NCBI GenBank assembly: GCA_046350595.1
Contig: JAXMAC010000119.1
Coordinates: 1-9,405, forward strand
Direction: 5' to 3'
Length of the DNA stretch: 9,405 nucleotides
Source of the DNA: JAHFOW01 sp046350595
Lineage (GTDB): Bacteria; Planctomycetota; Brocadiia; Brocadiales; Brocadiaceae
In this document: positions 6,655 through 9,405 of the stretch, in pieces
Layout of the letters: every line of letters starts with the position of its first letter
How positions within the stretch are numbered: position 1 is the first letter of the stretch
Notes under the pieces: generated by a model
What the model was told of the DNA's origin: nothing
Seen by the model: only the letters and a program-made list of their open reading frames with translations
Database searches by the model: none
Translations under genes and position numbers: made by a program

Positions 6655-6857
6655 TCGTTTGTGTTTACCCCTTGCATATTCGATTCAATCCACTGGTCAA
6701 GGTCTTGCTTCCTAAAGCGATTCAACCGCCCGATTTTGACGATAGGTATCCGCCGTTTAAAGCATAGCTGGTACAAAGTATCTTTTTTGATGTTCAAATA
6801 TTCGCATGTTTGAACCATGTCAAGTAATCCGCCTTCTACAATTTTCAAATCGGTCAT
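6651..6857 (-). CDS. AlpA/excisionase-family HTH DNA-binding protein
   Basis: The 68-aa protein is a single helix-turn-helix domain of the excisionase/MerR-like type: LLDMVQTCEYLNIKKDTLYQL, then KRRIPIVKIGRLNRFRKQDLDQWIES, with the family's hallmark of a helix pair, a basic wing (IPxxKIGRxxRF) and a final D-L-D-x-W-I helix. Such proteins bend DNA during excision or activate the integrase gene (AlpA role) in islands and P4-like satellites. I start it at the ATG at 6857, because AAGGGGGGAAT lies just upstream; a longer frame from 6899 runs into the previous gene and lacks this site. It begins one base after the preceding stop and its own stop overlaps the methylase start, placing it in the middle of a tight three-gene operon. 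Confidence 0.82.
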   Translation of the reverse strand: MTDLKIVEGGLLDMVQTCEYLNIKKDTLYQLCFKRRIPIVKIGRLNRFRKQDLDQWIESNMQGVNTNE

Positions 6858-6858
6858 A

Positions 6859-7101
6859 TTATTCCCCCCTTGAAAAGAATTTACACACACCGCCCGCATC
6901 TAAAATTGAACAAAACTTACCTTTTAATTTTAAAACGTCATCTTTTTTGTATAAAAAACCACCAGTCAAATCAGCCTTTTCGCCATTAACTATGTCGAAA
7001 ACGCCGTACGGCCTCAGTTTATGCAAAAGACAAGAAAAGGTATCTGCATCCGTTTTTAATATCGTTTTTGCTTGTTCCACCGTCACAAATTCGTTTTGCA
7101 T
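6859..7101 (-). CDS. Small putative winged-HTH protein, unknown function
   Basis: The 80-aa product starts FVTVEQAKTILKTDADTFSCLLHKLRPYGV and ends its ordered part with FLYKKDDVLKLKGKF. The order of a helix, a second helix with regularly placed hydrophobic residues, then a wing and a D-D-V-L-K-L helix resembles short HTH proteins of the excisionase and helix-turn-helix-17 kind, but I recognise no named family. GGAAG lies about nine bases before the ATG at 7101. It is the first gene after the repeat cluster at 7149-7247 and overlaps nothing downstream, its stop being one base from the next ATG. A repressor or a replication helper binding the repeats are possible roles, both inferred from position. 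An upstream tandem AGATATAA repeat (7118-7133) lies in its leader. Confidence 0.6.
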   Translation of the reverse strand: MQNEFVTVEQAKTILKTDADTFSCLLHKLRPYGVFDIVNGEKADLTGGFLYKKDDVLKLKGKFCSILDAGGVCKFFSRGE

Positions 7102-7117
7102 TCAATAACTTCCAAAA

Positions 7118-7133
7118 AGATATAAAGATATAA
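7118..7133. repeat. Tandem 8-bp repeat AGATATAA
   Basis: AGATATAA is present twice without a gap, 17 bases upstream of the small HTH gene's ATG. It is AT-rich and could be part of a promoter or a DNA-unwinding zone beside the neighbouring repeat cluster. Two copies of an AT-rich octamer could also arise by slippage. Confidence 0.35.
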
Positions 7134-7148
7134 AACACCTATTGTTTT

Positions 7149-7247
7149 TAGTACCATTAGTACCATCAGTACCGTCATTTCCTATAACTTTTCTTATATA
7201 TCTCTCACGCACGGACTTTATAGAAAGTAATGGTACTAATGGTACTA
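7149..7247. repeat. 9-bp iteron cluster forming an 18-bp inverted repeat, candidate origin
   Basis: The unit TAGTACCAT occurs twice in tandem at 7149-7166, with a third degenerate copy CAGTACCGT at 7167-7175. Two further copies lie inverted at 7230-7238 and 7239-7247. The outer pairs form a perfect 18-bp inverted repeat around a 63-bp spacer that is AT-rich in its centre. The inverted copies overlap the stop codon of the primase-helicase gene and give it a second in-frame TAG. In P4-type elements the primase-helicase binds iterons near its gene to open the origin, so this is my best candidate for the element's replication origin; it could instead be an operator for the small HTH protein. Confidence 0.6.
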
Positions 7248-8009
7248 TTTTTCCAATATTCCAATGCCAAACCAACAGTTTTTACCCCCCGACTTACTTG
7301 AAATATACCCCCGATCTGATAATGAGCGTCCCAACCTTCTGTTGTCCAATGCGAATTCGTTATTTGTACTGCACCAATCTTTATAGGCTTCATATAATGT
7401 GGAGGTAGGTGTTTTAACCGCTTTGTCTGAGGAGATAAGACACCTATCTTTAAGAAAATTGCCAATAACATCCATTTCATCCCTGTAAAAATTTGTTGCT
7501 TTTATTATTTCGTCAGGCGTTTGTAAGCCTATTCGTTGCCATTCCAGGCATCCCCGAACAGCCCAAGCCAGAATGCCAGGTAATTCAGCCCTTAGTTTTT
7601 CCTCCAAATGCTTATCCTGCCTGTCGTCAGGAATAGTTATATTGAAAGGAATAAGTTTAATTCTCCGCCAAATAGCACGATCCGTGCCCTTGATATTCGG
7701 TTTGTGGTTAGCGGCCAACCAAATTTTGTGAGTCGGCTGAAAGTCGAAAAATTCCGCAAACAAAAAACGTGCGGTTATAGTGTCGCCACCAGTTAAAGAC
7801 TTAACCAACGTTTCAGCTAATCGCTTCCCCTGTTCCCCCTCTATTGAAGAAATGAAACGCTTGCCCAACATTCTGGCAATGTCGTTTCTGGTTCCGTTAT
7901 CATTTTTTTGAATAAGAAATGTATCAAAACTTGCGGTCTGGGCATAATCGCCAAGTAAAGAGGATACCAGCTTTAAAAACGTTGACTTACCGTTTGCCCC
8001 CCAAACCAT
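7245..8009 (-). CDS. Primase-helicase C-terminal part: SF3 helicase domain (frameshifted off)
   Basis: This 254-codon frame is the helicase half of a P4/D5-type primase-helicase. It opens with the Walker A loop GANGKST (residues 4-10), then the Walker B region FISSIEGE (52-59), the conserved VKSLTGGDTITARFLF (69-84), SF3 motif C as KIWLAANHKPNIKGTDRAIW with sensor N101, and the arginines of IWRRI. A winged-helix D5 C-terminal domain (about 203-252) closes it. The natural start lies in the upstream gene, not at the internal ATG 8009, which has no good ribosome binding site. A run of six G at 7997-8002 (C on the plus strand) puts it one base out of frame with the upstream half; with five G the join reads HGLGANGKST, a perfect Walker A. 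See the upstream entry. Confidence 0.85.
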   Translation of the reverse strand: MVWGANGKSTFLKLVSSLLGDYAQTASFDTFLIQKNDNGTRNDIARMLGKRFISSIEGEQGKRLAETLVKSLTGGDTITARFLFAEFFDFQPTHKIWLAANHKPNIKGTDRAIWRRIKLIPFNITIPDDRQDKHLEEKLRAELPGILAWAVRGCLEWQRIGLQTPDEIIKATNFYRDEMDVIGNFLKDRCLISSDKAVKTPTSTLYEAYKDWCSTNNEFALDNRRLGRSLSDRGYISSKSGGKNCWFGIGILEK

Positions 8010-9405
8010 GCAAAATAAATAGGCATTGTTCGGAAATGTTGCCCGTTAAAGAATAGCCAACAGCCCTTTGGATGAAGGAAATAAGGTCGTAATTCCAGTC
8101 GAAAATAGTTTCAAGAAAGTTAATCCATTGCGGACATTCAGCATCTGGATTGTATTTAACAGGAATTATTTTTGTGATGAAGTCTTTCGGATCGTGTGGT
8201 TTTAGTTTTCCTGTTTTGAGGTCAATCGTTCCATTGAAACAGTTCAAAAGATAATGGTCGGTGTCAAAATCCTGTGGTGAAATCGGAATGCCTTCTTCGC
8301 TTTGGGCAAGCGATACCATACTGTTTAAATGACTTTCACTCTCGCTGGTTATTGCCCATTTTGCAATGGCTTTGCGCTGTTCATCATCGGTAAACAAGGT
8401 CGCTTCCTGGTAAATGTGCTTTACCGTATCTTTTGCAAACCTGAGAATTGCCCCGCTACCGTCAATTTCCCATTGTCTGCCATTCCAAATGAGCCATTTC
8501 TTCCAAGTATGACAGTAGCGAATTTTATCACCATGCCGATTACTAAGACGTTTTGCATTGCCTAAATCGGTCAGGTTAAAGCCTTCCCTTTTGGTGTTAA
8601 ATTCACCACTAAAAACCTTTTCTGCAACTGGACGACTTTCGGTTTCTGGAATTTGATAAACTTCTTCCAGCATTTTTACTGTGCCGTCAATGGTTCGACC
8701 ATCCTTTTTGGCACACCGTGCAGCGGTAAAAATGCTTTTCAATTTGCCTGCATAATGCAGGATAGTTCCGAAACCTATTTCACCTTTATTATTTCTCAAG
8801 TAGTGGTCATACTTTTTATCACATTGAATAGCATCATATTTAGGTGAGGTCTGGCTAAGATTGTGAAAATATTCCCTGCCATCTTCACCAAAGGTCGAAA
8901 CCAATGCAAAGCCTATACGTAGCCAGCTATTGTAAGAATCATCACCAACAAGCACACCGGTTTTAATGATTTCCTCGATAAGTGTTTTCGCATATCCCAC
9001 ATTATCAGAAAAACCCACTGTTGGCGTATTGGTAAAATCCACAGTAATTTTGGATTCTGGCAAAGTGACACTCTTTGCATCTGAATTGAAAAATAAATAC
9101 GGGTCATAGCTCACGAATCGCAAACGAGAAACATCCTTGCAAGAAGGGTCAACCGTGATGTCGTATTTGCTTTTGTAATAATTTTCTACAAATTCAAAGG
9201 TTGAACGCCATTGACCAGCATCAAAGGATGGCCTATTGGCAATTTTCACGATAACGGCTAACCCTGTGCCTGAACACGATGCAAACAAAGCCTCAGTGTG
9301 CTCATCGTTTGTAAATATTTCACGGATTACTGACATATCGTCATTGTTTTTTTTGTCAACATCAAGGCACATCCGCCAGCTAGGTTTAATTAAACCTTCG
9401 ACTTT
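7987..9405 (-). CDS. Primase-helicase N-terminal part (BT4734/VirE-N, PriCT-2, D5-N), 5'-partial
   Basis: The frame stays open to the right edge, so the true start is outside the window; an internal ATG lies at 9372. Counting from it, CLDVDKK (2-8), FASCSGTGLAVIVKI (30-44) and CKDVSRLRFVSYDPYLFFN (78-96) match the BT4734/VirE-N domain tied to archaeo-eukaryotic-type primases. SYNSWLRIGFAL to ILHYAGK (about 147-210) is a PriCT-2 domain. From about 265 the D5 N-terminal domain follows, with WLIWNGRQWEIDG and NCFNGTIDLKTGKL as typical segments. It ends at LFILHGLG, halfway into Walker A, where an extra G shifts the frame and a TAA follows at once. The intact protein would prime and unwind the element's DNA from its origin. 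If the shift is real the helicase is lost, unless transcriptional slippage on the G-run restores it. Confidence 0.85.
   Translation of the reverse strand, partial: KVEGLIKPSWRMCLDVDKKNNDDMSVIREIFTNDEHTEALFASCSGTGLAVIVKIANRPSFDAGQWRSTFEFVENYYKSKYDITVDPSCKDVSRLRFVSYDPYLFFNSDAKSVTLPESKITVDFTNTPTVGFSDNVGYAKTLIEEIIKTGVLVGDDSYNSWLRIGFALVSTFGEDGREYFHNLSQTSPKYDAIQCDKKYDHYLRNNKGEIGFGTILHYAGKLKSIFTAARCAKKDGRTIDGTVKMLEEVYQIPETESRPVAEKVFSGEFNTKREGFNLTDLGNAKRLSNRHGDKIRYCHTWKKWLIWNGRQWEIDGSGAILRFAKDTVKHIYQEATLFTDDEQRKAIAKWAITSESESHLNSMVSLAQSEEGIPISPQDFDTDHYLLNCFNGTIDLKTGKLKPHDPKDFITKIIPVKYNPDAECPQWINFLETIFDWNYDLISFIQRAVGYSLTGNISEQCLFILHGLGGKR

Noticed and set aside
6857..6899. Upstream start at 6899 for the excisionase-like gene
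   Set aside because: It would overlap the preceding gene, adds 14 residues unlike the family, and bypasses the strong ribosome binding site before 6857.
7149..7247. CRISPR array
   Set aside because: The repeats are 9 bp, directly adjacent and partly inverted, with no spacers and no cas genes.
7205..7480. Minus-strand 91-codon frame over the helicase 3' end and the repeat cluster
   Set aside because: It is a shifted frame of the helicase gene, whose own frame shows a full D5 C-terminal domain there.

Overview
The window joins two kinds of DNA. Bases 386-4585 look like chromosome: a long RecB-like nuclease gene of the AddB family (1099 aa, with an iron-sulphur nuclease domain), followed 12 bases later on the same strand by a complete XerD-type tyrosine recombinase. 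Upstream, bases 1-385 hold no convincing gene but carry two inverted copies of a short dispersed repeat (TGTCATTGCGAG...GCAATCT). Repeats of this look are common in several environmental lineages (Geobacter relatives, Nitrospirota, anammox planctomycetes). That, with moderate GC, suggests an environmental bacterium, possibly an anammox planctomycete, but nothing here fixes the taxon.

Bases about 4698-9405 look like an integrated mobile element of the phage-satellite or P4-like plasmid type, mostly on the minus strand. Read from the right edge, it has: a BT4734/VirE-N + PriCT-2 + D5 primase-helicase running off the window; a cluster of 9-bp repeats arranged as an inverted repeat (candidate replication origin); a small HTH-like protein; an AlpA/excisionase-like HTH protein; and a Dam-like D12-class adenine methyltransferase. 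The last three genes are spaced by 1 base or overlap by 4 bases. On the opposite strand lie two tiny overlapping genes for membrane proteins. The element ends next to the chromosome with the N-terminal part of an integrase that has lost its catalytic domain.

The element looks decayed. The integrase is truncated, and the primase-helicase is split by a one-base frameshift in a run of six G inside the Walker A loop (unless that is an assembly error or transcriptional slippage). The least explained parts are the 9-bp repeat cluster (7149-7247), a run of hairpins between the integrase and the membrane genes (5073-5252) in which two 7-nt loops are perfectly complementary, and the small membrane-protein pair.

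Roles as inferred: AddB-like nuclease and XerD serve chromosomal DNA repair and dimer resolution. The element's primase-helicase would copy it from the repeat cluster, the HTH proteins would control excision or expression, and the methylase would mark or protect its DNA.
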